Assembly: GCA_905214305.1 (NCBI GenBank)
Contig: CAJMLK010000036.1
Location: 1-28,397 of the forward strand
Length of the DNA stretch: 28,397 nucleotides
Reading direction: 5' to 3'
Source: an uncultured bacterium
GTDB lineage: Bacteria; Desulfobacterota; Desulfovibrionia; Desulfovibrionales; Desulfovibrionaceae
The position numbers and the translations under genes were made by a program. Below the pieces are notes generated by a model. It did not search any database. It saw only the letters and a list, made by a program, of their open reading frames with translations, and was not told the origin of the DNA. Positions 7,349-15,485 of this stretch are shown here, piece by piece (position 1 is the first letter of the stretch; every line of letters begins with the position of its first letter).

Positions 7349-7497
7349 ACAGTGTCGTCACGAGCGCCTTTCCCGGTATCTCTGCGTCGAACTTCGCCTT
7401 TTATTCCGGTCGAGTACCATAAGAGTACACTCCCTGCATAAAAGGCTCGTTCTCCTTGATATACCAAGGAAATTCATCTCGTGACGACACTGCCTAG
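7345..7497. mobile_element. 153-bp nested inverted-repeat element with CTAG flanks (MITE-like)
   Basis: The outer arms AGTGTCGTCACGAG (7351-7364) and its exact reverse complement (7478-7491) form a 14-bp stem. CTAG lies just outside on both sides, at 7345-7348 and 7494-7497. Inside are further pairings: TTTCC/GGAAA, GGTAT/ATACC, GAAC/GTTC, then a 9-bp GCCTTTTAT/ATAAAAGGC stem and a small GTAC/GTAC tip. The whole thing can fold into one long imperfect hairpin. It has no ORF. Terminal inverted repeats plus a 4-bp CTAG (or 2-bp TA) flank are what a miniature inverted-repeat transposon leaves. The alternative is a structured 3' RNA or terminator for proS. The structure is seen; the mobile origin is inferred. 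Confidence 0.55.
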
Positions 7498-7516
7498 AGC
7501 CTGCTTTTGAAATGAC

Positions 7517-7550
7517 CGCCGCCCGCAGAAATGTTTTTTTGCGGGCGGCG
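7517..7550. terminator. GC-rich hairpin with a T run in the loop
   Basis: Positions 7517-7527 pair with 7540-7550 (CGCCGCCCGCA against TGCGGGCGGCG), leaving a T-rich loop. The T run lies in the loop and not after the stem, so classical intrinsic termination is uncertain. Together with the preceding element it separates ispG-proS from the xseA operon. Nothing else was recognised in 7551-7712. Confidence 0.4.
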
Positions 7551-7712
7551 CTTCACTGGTATGGTTTTCGGTTGCTGTTGCGGGTGCTGCGTCAGGCCGG
7601 GCTGCCATCGGGCGGGTGTCGGGTGGGGAGATGCCGGGGGCATTTGCCCAGGTATTTCTTGGGGCCGCCGTCTTCCCTCCACAGCGTCAAAAAGATATGC
7701 TGACAAAACATC

Positions 7713-9203
7713 ATGCAGGAAGCCATACTGACAGTCCGTGAACTCACGGAACAATTGCGCAAAAGCCTTGAAGGGCGTTTTCCCTTTGTATGGGTACGGG
7801 GTGAGGTGACCAATTTCTCACGACCCGGCTCCGGGCATGTCTATTTCAGTCTCAAGGATCAGGATGCGCAACTGCAATGCGTCTGGTTCCGGCACATGCA
7901 GCGGCAGGCCGAGCAGGGTTTTGATCCGCTGACGGGGGAAGTTTTTGACGAACCCCGTGCTTCGCCCCTTGAACTTTTACGCAATGGGCTGGACGTGCTC
8001 TGCGCCGGGCGCATCAGTGTGTATGCGCCGCGCGGGCAGTATCAGCTTGCCGTGGAACTGGTCCAGCCCGCAGGCGAGGGGCTGCTGGCGCAGGCGTTTG
8101 AAGCAGGCAAGCGCAAGCTGGCCGCCCTCGGCTATTTTGACCGTGAGCGCAAACGCCCTCTGCCCAGAGATCCGCAACGGGTGGCCCTTGTCACCTCGCC
8201 CACCGGGGCTGCCATTCACGACTTTCTTGAACTGGCGCGTGATCGCGGCAGTGGTTCGCGCATCCGCCTTTTTCCGTCGCTGGTGCAGGGGGCGGAGGCT
8301 GCTCCGGCCATTGTGCGCGCTCTGGCCGAAGCCAATGCTCAGGCCGGGCAGGCTGACGGGCCGCAGGTTATCGTGCTTGTGCGCGGTGGCGGTTCGCTGG
8401 AAGATCTGTGGGCCTTTAATGAAGAAAGCGTTGCAAAGGCCGTTTTTGAATCCCGCCTGCCTGTTCTTGCGGGCATTGGCCACGAAGTGGATGTGACACT
8501 GGCAGACATGACCGCCGACATGCGCGCGGCCACGCCGAGCCACGCGGCCCAGTTGCTCTGGCCGCCGCGCCTTGAGCTGCACCAGCGTGTGGATGATGCC
8601 AGGGCGGCTTTGCGGCGGGCCATGGAGCGCCGCCTTGAATCCGTGGAACAGCGTTTGCGTGAACATGAAAAAGCGCTGACCTGGTTTTCGCCCCAGCGCC
8701 ACCATGAGCGCCTGTACGAGCGCCTTGCCGCGCTTGACGCTGCCCTTGCCAGAGCCGTGCGGCACTGGCTGGAAAGCCGTGCGGCGCAGACTGCTCAGCT
8801 TGAACGCGCGCTGCGCGGCGCTCTTGGCCCGGAAAAAATCCATATCCTTGATGCCCGCCTTGAGCACCTGCGCGCCCGCCTGCATGCAGCCCTGCCGCGC
8901 CTGACGGACGACCGGGAACGCGCCCTGAACAACGCCGCCCAGCGATTGCAAAATGCAGCCAGAAATCATCTGGCGCAGCATGAGCACAGTCTGGACATTC
9001 TTGGGGCGGCTCTTGAGGCGGGCGATCCCCTCATGCCGCTTTCTCGCGGTTACGCTCTTGTGAGCGCCGGCGGCAGCCTTGTGCGCTCTGTGGAAACAAC
9101 CCCGCCCGGCACGGAAATTGAGGTGCGGCTGGCTGACGGCAGTCTGGCTGCCGTGGTCGGCAGCGTGCACCGCCCCGGACGAGGGAAAAGGAAAAAAATA
9201 TGA
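7713..9203 (+). CDS. xseA: Exodeoxyribonuclease VII large subunit
   Basis: This 496-residue protein is the catalytic subunit of exonuclease VII, which degrades single-stranded DNA from both ends together with XseB. The N-terminal OB fold is clear (VWVRGEVTNFSRPGSGHVYF at about 22-43). The catalytic domain follows, with RVALVTSPTGAAIHDFL, VIVLVRGGGSLEDLWAFNE and LAGIGHEVDVTLADMTADMRAATP. A long arginine-rich helical region (about 275-440) is the part expected to hold XseB copies, and the C-terminus has the PLSRGYALV motif. It is about 40 residues longer than the E. coli protein, mainly in the helical part. Its stop overlaps the next start as ATGA. It opens a five-gene operon. Confidence 0.97.
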   Translation: MQEAILTVRELTEQLRKSLEGRFPFVWVRGEVTNFSRPGSGHVYFSLKDQDAQLQCVWFRHMQRQAEQGFDPLTGEVFDEPRASPLELLRNGLDVLCAGRISVYAPRGQYQLAVELVQPAGEGLLAQAFEAGKRKLAALGYFDRERKRPLPRDPQRVALVTSPTGAAIHDFLELARDRGSGSRIRLFPSLVQGAEAAPAIVRALAEANAQAGQADGPQVIVLVRGGGSLEDLWAFNEESVAKAVFESRLPVLAGIGHEVDVTLADMTADMRAATPSHAAQLLWPPRLELHQRVDDARAALRRAMERRLESVEQRLREHEKALTWFSPQRHHERLYERLAALDAALARAVRHWLESRAAQTAQLERALRGALGPEKIHILDARLEHLRARLHAALPRLTDDRERALNNAAQRLQNAARNHLAQHEHSLDILGAALEAGDPLMPLSRGYALVSAGGSLVRSVETTPPGTEIEVRLADGSLAAVVGSVHRPGRGKRKKI

Positions 9204-10210
9204 AAAATATTCTCCATATACAGCCTGCATGCAGGGCGTTTGCCGCACTGCTGCCTGCGCTGCTTGCCTTGCTGGTTTTTTCAGGCGCGCCTGTGCTGGC
9301 CGCACCGCAGATAGGCCTTGAGGCCCCGGCCACAGTCGCCAGAGGCGATGCCTTTCTGGCTCTGGCCGTCAGCAGCGAAGCCGTACCGGCTTTCAGCTTT
9401 CACTGGATGGGAAAAAAATATGCGGCCACGGCCTTGCCCGTGGTGTCTGCGCCCGGCGCGGCACAGCGCTGGCAGGCCGTCATTCTTTTGCCCGTGCCTC
9501 TGGACGCCAAAGAAACTGACCTCACCCTTGGTGTAAGCCTCGCGACAGGGCAGGTCAGCGCAAAAAAATCCGGCACTGCCGCGCAGGCTGTCACGCAGGG
9601 TATCCGCCTGTATGACAAAGACCGCCCCGTACAAAAGCTTACGGTGGATAAAAAATATGTTGATCCGCCCGCGGCGCAGATGGAGCGCATCAAGGCCGAC
9701 CGGGAACTAGTGCGCAAGACCCTTGCGCAGTATACGCCCGAGCGCCTGTGGACGCTGCCCTTTGACAGGCCCGTGCCCGGCGGTGTTTCCAGTCTTTTTG
9801 GCCTGAAGCGCGTGTTCAACGGTCAGCCGCGCGGGCTGCACAGGGGGCTTGACCTGCGGGGTGCCGAAGGCGCGCCCATAGTTGCCTGCGCCGACGGCAG
9901 GGTAGCCCTGACCGGGGATTTGTACTTCTCGGGCAATGTGGTGTACATCAATCACGGCGAAGGGGTTTTCACTGCCTATCTGCATATGTCAAAAATTATG
10001 GTCACGCAGGGCCAGCCCGTGCGCAAGGGCGAGGTCATCGGTCTGGTAGGGGCCACTGGCCGCGTTACCGGGCCGCATTTGCACCTTTCTTTGCTGGTGC
10101 AGGGTGTTTCTGTTGACCCTCAGCCTTTTCTGACCGCAGACCCCGCCGGTGAAGCAGCGCCCCCGGCTGTTCCGGGCAAGGCTGCGCAAGACGCCAAAAC
10201 AGGAAAGTAG
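9200..10210 (+). CDS. M23-family metallopeptidase, exported (probable cell-wall endopeptidase)
   Basis: This 336-residue protein begins with a signal peptide (hydrophobic 13-34, cleavage probably after VLAA). It has a beta-rich N-terminal region and a C-terminal LytM/M23 domain at about 195-312. The zinc ligands are present: H214 and D218 in HRGLD, and H295 in GPHLHLS; H262 in YLHMS is the usual catalytic histidine. All key residues are kept, so an active peptidoglycan peptidase in the periplasm is likely. A Pro/Ala-rich tail closes the protein. The ATG overlaps the xseA stop (ATGA) and the xseB start follows 5 bases after its stop, so this wall enzyme is embedded between the two exonuclease VII subunits. 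Confidence 0.93.
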   Translation: MKNILHIQPACRAFAALLPALLALLVFSGAPVLAAPQIGLEAPATVARGDAFLALAVSSEAVPAFSFHWMGKKYAATALPVVSAPGAAQRWQAVILLPVPLDAKETDLTLGVSLATGQVSAKKSGTAAQAVTQGIRLYDKDRPVQKLTVDKKYVDPPAAQMERIKADRELVRKTLAQYTPERLWTLPFDRPVPGGVSSLFGLKRVFNGQPRGLHRGLDLRGAEGAPIVACADGRVALTGDLYFSGNVVYINHGEGVFTAYLHMSKIMVTQGQPVRKGEVIGLVGATGRVTGPHLHLSLLVQGVSVDPQPFLTADPAGEAAPPAVPGKAAQDAKTGK

Positions 10211-10215
10211 ACCGC

Positions 10216-10488
10216 ATGAGCGCCAAAAACGACAATCTTTTTGAAAAAAAACTGGCCCGGCTTCAGGAAATCGTCGGCGCGCTGGAATCCGGCGATCTGC
10301 CGCTTGAAAAGGGCATGACTCTGTATAAGGAAGGCGCCACATGCGCGCGCTATTGCCGTCAGCAGCTTGACAAGGCGCGTCATGAACTGGAGATATGGCA
10401 GGATGATCGGGCAAGCCCCATGAATTCCCAGGGCGGGTCGGCCGGGGAGTATCCTGATGATGAAGCTGAAGAAGCCGAGGAAGCGTAG
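10216..10488 (+). CDS. xseB: Exodeoxyribonuclease VII small subunit
   Basis: This 90-residue protein is the small helical partner of XseA. The family pattern is visible at residues 8-60: LFEKKLARLQEIVGALESGD, then LPLEKGMTLYKEG and a second helix ending LEIW. The last 15 residues are an acidic tail (DDEAEEAEEA) that is not part of the fold. AGGAAAG lies at ribosome-binding distance. It lies 5 bases after the M23 peptidase gene and 12 bases before ispA. Confidence 0.95.
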   Translation: MSAKNDNLFEKKLARLQEIVGALESGDLPLEKGMTLYKEGATCARYCRQQLDKARHELEIWQDDRASPMNSQGGSAGEYPDDEAEEAEEA

Positions 10489-10500
10489 GAGGCTTGACAG

Positions 10501-11397
10501 GTGATGATGCCAGTATCCCGGATGAAGGAACTTTTGCGCCAACGCGGGCAAATGGTGGAAGAAAATCTTGCCGCGTGCCTTGATGGCCGCGCTGTGCCGC
10601 AGCGCCTCAAGGATTCCATGCTCTACAGTCTTCAGGCTGGCGGCAAACGCCTGCGCCCGGTGCTCTGCCTGAGCACCGCCGCCATGTGCGGTCTGCCGCT
10701 GGGCGATGCCCTGCCTTTTGCCTCGGCTATCGAGATGATTCATACCTATTCACTGGTGCATGACGATCTTCCTGCCATGGATGATGACGATCTGCGGCGT
10801 GGCAAGCCCTCAAACCACAAGGCTTTTGACGAGGCCACCGCTATCCTCGCGGGCGACGGTCTGCTGACTGACGCCTTTTTGATGATGTGCCGCAGCCCCC
10901 TGGCCCCGCCGCGCGTGTTACGTGCCATCAGCGAACTGGCTTTGGCCGCCGGTTCGTCCGGTATGGTGGGCGGACAGGAATGGGATATGATATTTACCGG
11001 CAAGGACACGGTATCCATTGAAGAGCTGCGCGGTGTTCACGCCATGAAAACAGGTGCGCTCCTGCGGGCTTCCTGTGTGTGCGGGGCCATGCTGGCCGGA
11101 GCTTTGGACGAGGATCTGGCTGCCATCGGTTCTTATGGCGCAGCCCTTGGCGTGGCCTTTCAGATTGCCGACGACATCCTTGACGTGGTGGCTGATACCG
11201 CCACCCTTGGCAAGCCTGTGGGCAGTGATGAGGCCCAGGGCAAGAAGACCTATCCCGCGTTGCTGGGCCTCGACCAGAGTCGTGTTCTGGCGCGGGAACA
11301 GGCCGAAAAGGCCAAGGCCGCGCTTGCGGGCTTCAGTGGGGATGAGGCTGCATTTTTACGGGCATTGGCCGACTATACGGTCACCAGGGCGGCCTGA
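10501..11397 (+). CDS. ispA: Polyprenyl (farnesyl/geranyl) diphosphate synthase
   Basis: This 298-residue trans-prenyltransferase condenses IPP with allylic diphosphates, most likely to farnesyl diphosphate. The first aspartate-rich motif is DDLPAMD at residues 88-93 with further acidic residues, and the second is DDILD at 224-228. GGKR (47-50) and GGQEWD (157-162) are also present. The order and length fit the IspA type. The GTG at 10501 was chosen because AGGAGG ends 8 bases before it; ATG codons at 10504, 10507 and 10522 lie further from this site. It is followed after one base by dxs, so two steps of isoprenoid synthesis are coupled. Confidence 0.95.
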   Translation: MMMPVSRMKELLRQRGQMVEENLAACLDGRAVPQRLKDSMLYSLQAGGKRLRPVLCLSTAAMCGLPLGDALPFASAIEMIHTYSLVHDDLPAMDDDDLRRGKPSNHKAFDEATAILAGDGLLTDAFLMMCRSPLAPPRVLRAISELALAAGSSGMVGGQEWDMIFTGKDTVSIEELRGVHAMKTGALLRASCVCGAMLAGALDEDLAAIGSYGAALGVAFQIADDILDVVADTATLGKPVGSDEAQGKKTYPALLGLDQSRVLAREQAEKAKAALAGFSGDEAAFLRALADYTVTRAA

Positions 11398-11398
11398 C

Positions 11399-13390
11399 AT
11401 GCCTGACACTCACATTATGACGGCACAGGGCGTTCCCGCCGCGGCAGGAACGACCCAGCCCAGAGACATGGCGGAAGCCGGCGTGCGGGATGCAGGCCAG
11501 CCGGTCGGCCTTCTTGACGGCATTGAGCGCCCCTCACAGCTTGTGGGCATGGATGATGCCGTGCTTGCGCAGTTGGCGGGCGAGGTGCGGCAGCGCATCA
11601 TTGACGTTGTTTCGCGCAACGGCGGCCATCTTGCGCCGTCGCTGGGCGTGGTGGAGCTGACGCTGGCGCTGCTTTCCACCTTCAATCTTGAAGAAGACAA
11701 GCTCGTGTGGGACGTGGGCCATCAGGCCTATGCCCACAAGCTGCTTACCGGCAGGGCGCGGCAGTTCCATACGCTGCGTTCCTTTGGCGGCATTTCCGGC
11801 TTTCCGCGTATGGCAGAAAGTCCTTATGACCATTTTGGCGTGGGGCATTCCTCCACATCCATCTCTGCCGCTCTGGGCATGGCTTTGGCCCGCGATCTTT
11901 CCGAACTCAAGCACCATGTGATCGCCGTGATCGGTGACGGTTCCCTTACGGCCGGTGAAGCCTTTGAGGGGCTTAATCTTGCCGGGCATATGGGGCGGCG
12001 GCTTATTGTGGTGCTCAATGACAACGAAATGTCCATCTCGCCCAATGTGGGGGCGCTTTCGCTTTTCCTGAGCCGCACGCTTTCGCGGCGCTGGGTGCGG
12101 CAGACCCGCAAAGAGGTGCTCAATTTCCTGCGCTCCATTCCCCGTATCGGCCAGAAACTGGCTGTATACGCCATGCGCGGCGAGTGGAGCTTCAAGTCGT
12201 TCTTTACGCCGGGCATGCTGTTCGAGGCGTTCCGTTTTAACTATATCGGCCCTGTGGACGGCCATGACCTGCCGAGCCTGCGCCGCCATCTGCAAATGGC
12301 AGCCGCTGTCGAGGACGGCCCCGTGCTGCTGCATGTGCGCACACAAAAAGGTAAGGGCTACGCTCCGGCAGAAAAAAATCCCACCCTGTATCACGGTGTG
12401 GGCCTGTTCACGCCCGAAACCGGGCAGCCGGTTCCTTCCACAGCCAAAGTTCCGTCCTTTACCGGAGTTTTCAGTAAAACTCTGGTGGAACTTGCTGAAA
12501 AAGATGAAAGAGTTATCGCGATTACGGCGGCCATGCCCGAAGGAACCGGTACGGACAGCTTTCGCCAGCGTTTTCCGGATCGCTTTGTGGACGTGGGCAT
12601 TTGCGAACAGCATGCCGTGACCTTTGCCGCCGGGCTTGCCAGTCAGGGGTACAGGCCGGCTCTCGCCATCTATTCCACGTTTTTGCAGCGTTCCTACGAT
12701 CAGGTGGTGCACGACGTCTGCATCCAGAATCTGCCGGTTACGCTTTGCGTTGATCGCGCGGGACTTGTGGGCGAGGACGGGGCCACACATCACGGAGCCT
12801 TTGACATCGCCTACCTGCGGCATATTCCGCAGATGAGCCTGCTGGCTCCGCGCAACGAGGATATGCTGCGCCACTGCCTGCTCACCTCGCTGAACCACGA
12901 TGGCCCCTGCGCGTTGCGGTATCCCAGAGGCGCAGGCTTTGGTGTGCCTTTTGAAGGCCTGCCGCGTCTGCTCACCCCCGGCAGGGGCGAACTGCTTCAG
13001 GACGGGGAAAATATCGCCATCATCGCCGTGGGCAACCGCGCCCATCCCGCGCTGGAGGCGGCGGCGCAGGCCGAGCAGACCCTGGGCTTCCGGCCTCTTG
13101 TTTTTGATCCCGTGTGGCTCAAGCCTTTGCCCGAAGAGCAGCTTGCCTCCATTGCGCGCCGCTTTGACCGCATTCTTTTTGTGGAAGAAGGCGTTCTTGC
13201 CGGTGGCTTTTCCTCGGCAGTGCTGGAATTTTATGCGGACAAGGGCCTCTTGCGCGGCCAGCGCATCAAACGTCTTGGCCTGCCTGACAGCTTTGTGGAG
13301 CACGGCAGCCAGTTGCGCTTGCGCGAACTGGTGGGGCTGCGCACAAAAAATATTGCGGCAGCCATTGTAGAGCTGGCAGGGCAGAAGTAA
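11399..13390 (+). CDS. dxs: 1-deoxy-D-xylulose-5-phosphate synthase
   Basis: This 663-residue thiamine diphosphate enzyme joins pyruvate and glyceraldehyde 3-phosphate in the first step of the MEP pathway. The ThDP-binding motif starts at GDG (179-181, GDGSLTAGEAFEGLNLAG). The substrate-side histidine lies in GGHLAPSLG (about 75-83), and CEQHAVTFAAGLA (about 402-414) carries the catalytic glutamate. DRAGLVGEDGATHHGAFD and the C-terminal transketolase-like domain are present. The first ~35-40 residues have no counterpart in typical enzymes and look unstructured; internal ATGs at 11417, 11468 and 11549 are possible alternative starts. The ATG at 11399 lies one base after the ispA stop. It is the last gene of the xseA operon. 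Confidence 0.97.
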   Translation: MPDTHIMTAQGVPAAAGTTQPRDMAEAGVRDAGQPVGLLDGIERPSQLVGMDDAVLAQLAGEVRQRIIDVVSRNGGHLAPSLGVVELTLALLSTFNLEEDKLVWDVGHQAYAHKLLTGRARQFHTLRSFGGISGFPRMAESPYDHFGVGHSSTSISAALGMALARDLSELKHHVIAVIGDGSLTAGEAFEGLNLAGHMGRRLIVVLNDNEMSISPNVGALSLFLSRTLSRRWVRQTRKEVLNFLRSIPRIGQKLAVYAMRGEWSFKSFFTPGMLFEAFRFNYIGPVDGHDLPSLRRHLQMAAAVEDGPVLLHVRTQKGKGYAPAEKNPTLYHGVGLFTPETGQPVPSTAKVPSFTGVFSKTLVELAEKDERVIAITAAMPEGTGTDSFRQRFPDRFVDVGICEQHAVTFAAGLASQGYRPALAIYSTFLQRSYDQVVHDVCIQNLPVTLCVDRAGLVGEDGATHHGAFDIAYLRHIPQMSLLAPRNEDMLRHCLLTSLNHDGPCALRYPRGAGFGVPFEGLPRLLTPGRGELLQDGENIAIIAVGNRAHPALEAAAQAEQTLGFRPLVFDPVWLKPLPEEQLASIARRFDRILFVEEGVLAGGFSSAVLEFYADKGLLRGQRIKRLGLPDSFVEHGSQLRLRELVGLRTKNIAAAIVELAGQK

Positions 13391-13495
13391 CGGGGCGCGT
13401 GAAGGCGGATTAATAATCGCAGTGCGATGTTTCCACCGGACAGGGGATCGGTGAAAATTGGCCGCACCGTGTGTTTTGCACTGGCTTGTTCATGT

Positions 13496-13537
13496 GGCAG
13501 GCAAGCCGGAGGATACATGCTCTCCGGCTTGCCTGCC
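13496..13537. terminator. 16-bp stem-loop between dxs and tilS
   Basis: Positions 13496-13511 are exactly complementary to 13522-13537 around a 10-base loop. A T-rich stretch (TTTTCATTTTAT) follows on the plus strand, as expected for termination of the dxs operon. The hairpin is also just downstream of the tilS stop on the minus strand, so it probably serves both convergent genes. Confidence 0.8.
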
Positions 13538-13541
13538 ATTT

Positions 13542-14972
13542 TCATTTTATGGGATGCGTTTGGCCGCCTGCGCGGCGGGCGGCAAGGCGGGGTGCTCCGG
13601 GGGCGTGCGCAGGGGGGCCGGAGCGGTAAAAACGGATGCCGCCGCCCTTGAGATGCGCTTCAATGCCGCCGGGCAGCTGAAAGCGTGTGTTGCCGCGGCC
13701 CTGCTCAAGGGCCTGATCCAGAGCCAGCAGTGTTGCTGCTCTGGCCTGCCCGGAGGTGGCTGCCTGTGGTGTTTCATTTTCACAGTGCGGACCGTCTTCG
13801 CTTTCCGTTTTCATTCCGACTGCGGAGCACAGTTGCTGTACTGCCCGCATGTAAAGGCGCAGGCGGGCCGCAGCGGGCAGCGCCCTCAAAAGGGCGCGGG
13901 GCAGGGTGAGCGCTGCAGGGGGCGGCGGCTCATTCGGACTGGTCTGCCCTGCGTGCGGGGTTTCTTCCATATGCCAGGGGTTTTTGCGCAGGGCTTCATC
14001 CAGCGTTTGCTGCCAATAGGCCCTGTCCAGATCGGCAAGCTGGCGCATATGCCCCAGAGTGCGGTCAAGGGCGGGGTTTTCCGCCCGCAGCAGTGGCAGA
14101 ACCTGAAGTCGCAGCCGGTTGCGGCGGTAGGCGGTGCTCTGGTTGCTGGCATCCTCGCACCAGTCAAAACCGCAGTGGCGCAGAAGGTCTTTAAGGGCCG
14201 AGGGGCAGCAGTGCAGCAACGGGCGCAGCAGGCGACGGTTGTCATCCCGGGCGGGCATGCCGCCAAGAGCGGGCCAGCCCGTGCCGCGTACAAGCCGCAG
14301 CAGGATATCCTCGCTCAGGTCTTCGCGGTGGTGGCCGAGGGCGATAAATCGCGCGTCGACGGCCTGCCGTTCCTCTTCAAGCAGGGCGTAGCGCAGTGCG
14401 CGCCCGGCCTCCTCTTCACCCATGCGACAACGGGCGGCAAAACCTTGCACATCAGCCTTGCGCACTGCGCAGGGGATGCCCAGAGTACGGCATGTACTTT
14501 GCGCATGTGCCGCATCATCAGCGGCTTCAGGCCGCAAACCGTGATTGATGCTCAGGCCATGAAGCGTCAGGTTCAACCGGGGGGCAAGCAGGGTAAGTAT
14601 GAGGGCCAGCGCTGTGGAGTCCGCCCCCCCGGAAAGGGCCAGCACAAGGCTTGAACCGCGCGGCAGGGCCAGATCGTGCAGGCAGAAGCGCTCAACCTCC
14701 AGACAGAGCAGAGCGGCGGTACGGGGAAGATCCTGCAGGCGTGGGGCTTGATTCATGCGTGTGCTCGAACCTTGATTGCGGGCTGTGCCTGCTGGTGTTG
14801 CAGGCTGCGGGGCCGGACCAATCCTGATCGGGCCGGACGGTACAGCTTTTTTTCGCTTTGGGTGCGGGTTTGCTTTGCATTTGTGCGACCGCGCCGGGGT
14901 AAGCCGCGCAAAACCGAAGCAAAAGCAGAGCAGGGCCAGGCCGGGTCTGTCCAGGACAATGCCGGACAGCAT
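13542..14972 (-). CDS. tilS: tRNA(Ile)-lysidine synthase
   Basis: TilS attaches lysine to cytidine 34 of tRNA-Ile(CAU) using ATP. The PP-loop LALSGGADSTAL is clear, followed by LHGLSINHGLRPEA, ALGHHREDLSEDILLRLVRG and the DASNQSTAYRRNRLR segment, which define the family. The start is uncertain. The ATG at 14972 has a very strong AGGAGG with 7-base spacing and gives 476 residues. The ATG at 14756 gives 404 residues and begins close to the conserved domain but has no ribosome-binding site. The extra 72 residues are basic and Pro-rich in their second half and are not part of the known fold; they may be a real extension or an upstream leader read in the same frame. The last residues overlap a repeat also found at 15256-15279 and 15435-15458. 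Confidence 0.92.
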   Translation of the reverse strand: MLSGIVLDRPGLALLCFCFGFARLTPARSHKCKANPHPKRKKAVPSGPIRIGPAPQPATPAGTARNQGSSTRMNQAPRLQDLPRTAALLCLEVERFCLHDLALPRGSSLVLALSGGADSTALALILTLLAPRLNLTLHGLSINHGLRPEAADDAAHAQSTCRTLGIPCAVRKADVQGFAARCRMGEEEAGRALRYALLEEERQAVDARFIALGHHREDLSEDILLRLVRGTGWPALGGMPARDDNRRLLRPLLHCCPSALKDLLRHCGFDWCEDASNQSTAYRRNRLRLQVLPLLRAENPALDRTLGHMRQLADLDRAYWQQTLDEALRKNPWHMEETPHAGQTSPNEPPPPAALTLPRALLRALPAAARLRLYMRAVQQLCSAVGMKTESEDGPHCENETPQAATSGQARAATLLALDQALEQGRGNTRFQLPGGIEAHLKGGGIRFYRSGPPAHAPGAPRLAARRAGGQTHPIK

Positions 14973-15255
14973 ATTTCTCCCTCCTGAAGCAGCTCTTGCT
15001 TTTTGCCGGTGGCTCTTGCGATACAGCGCGCAGACGAGGCGTTTTTACTATCCATCGTTCAACGCGCCCAATCAGTCAAAGCCAATCTCGTGGATGGCAT
15101 TGCGCGGCGCGCAGGGAGATCACCGAGCGAAGCGAGGAAGCTCCCGCAGCACAAGACGCGCAGCCCTCGCGACTGTAAAGCGCTGGAAACTTCGGGGGTG
15201 GTCCGGGGGGAGTGCAGAGGGGGCCTCGGAGGGGCAAAGCCCCTGACAGGTCCGC

Positions 15256-15279
15256 TCTGCCGCCCGCCGCGCAGGCGGC
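15256..15279 (+). repeat. 24-base direct repeat, copy 1
   Basis: The sequence starts TCTGCCGCCCGCC and ends GCAGGCGGC, and can form a small GCCGCC/GGCGGC hairpin. It is identical to 15435-15458. Its reverse complement occurs at 13563-13584 (22 bases) inside the 3' end of tilS. Confidence 0.75.
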
Positions 15280-15434
15280 CCAAATGAAATAATCAGAAAA
15301 CTTCAACTGCCAGCGGCCCTGCAATGCGAGGCTACTGCCTTACCAGAAGCGTATTTTCAGTGTGCGATAGCGTTCATCGTGCATTCGCTGCATATTCCTC
15401 GCACGCTCACATCGGCACGCCTTGGGCGCACGCG

Positions 15435-15458
15435 TCTGCCGCCCGCCGCGCAGGCGGC
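15435..15458 (+). repeat. 24-base direct repeat, copy 2
   Basis: Identical to 15256-15279, 179 bases downstream of it. It lies 27 bases from the end of the small unknown gene and may act as a hairpin behind the hemA operon. Confidence 0.75.
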
Positions 15459-15485
15459 AGAGCGGTCAGAAAAATATCTGCCGCG

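Larger units (their letters stand above)
14973..15485. other. Gene-free, repeat-rich intergenic region
   Basis: No reading frame here looks coding: the open frames on both strands are Arg/Ala/Pro-rich and lack recognisable domains. The region holds a short AGGGGC/GCCCCT hairpin (15230-15244) and two copies of a 24-base repeat (15256-15279, 15435-15458). It also has CGCACGCTCACATCGGC at about 15400, resembling the GCACGCTCACTTCGGCG inside the element at 21607-21766. It separates two minus-strand units. No promoter was recognised. Confidence 0.6.

Noticed and set aside
7349..7500. Inverted-repeat element read as a tRNA or riboswitch
   Set aside because: The stems do not fit a tRNA cloverleaf, and it lies after a gene, not before one; no known riboswitch core was recognised.
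7977..9305. 442-codon minus-strand open frame opposite xseA
   Set aside because: Antisense shadow of xseA, extending into the M23 gene, with no domain and unusual His/Arg content.
11534..13303. 589-codon minus-strand open frame opposite dxs
   Set aside because: The plus strand encodes a full-length Dxs with all motifs; the antisense frame has basic, low-complexity composition and no recognised domain.
15230..15458. Repeats in the gene-free region as a CRISPR array
   Set aside because: Only two copies 179 bases apart, without regular spacers or cas genes.
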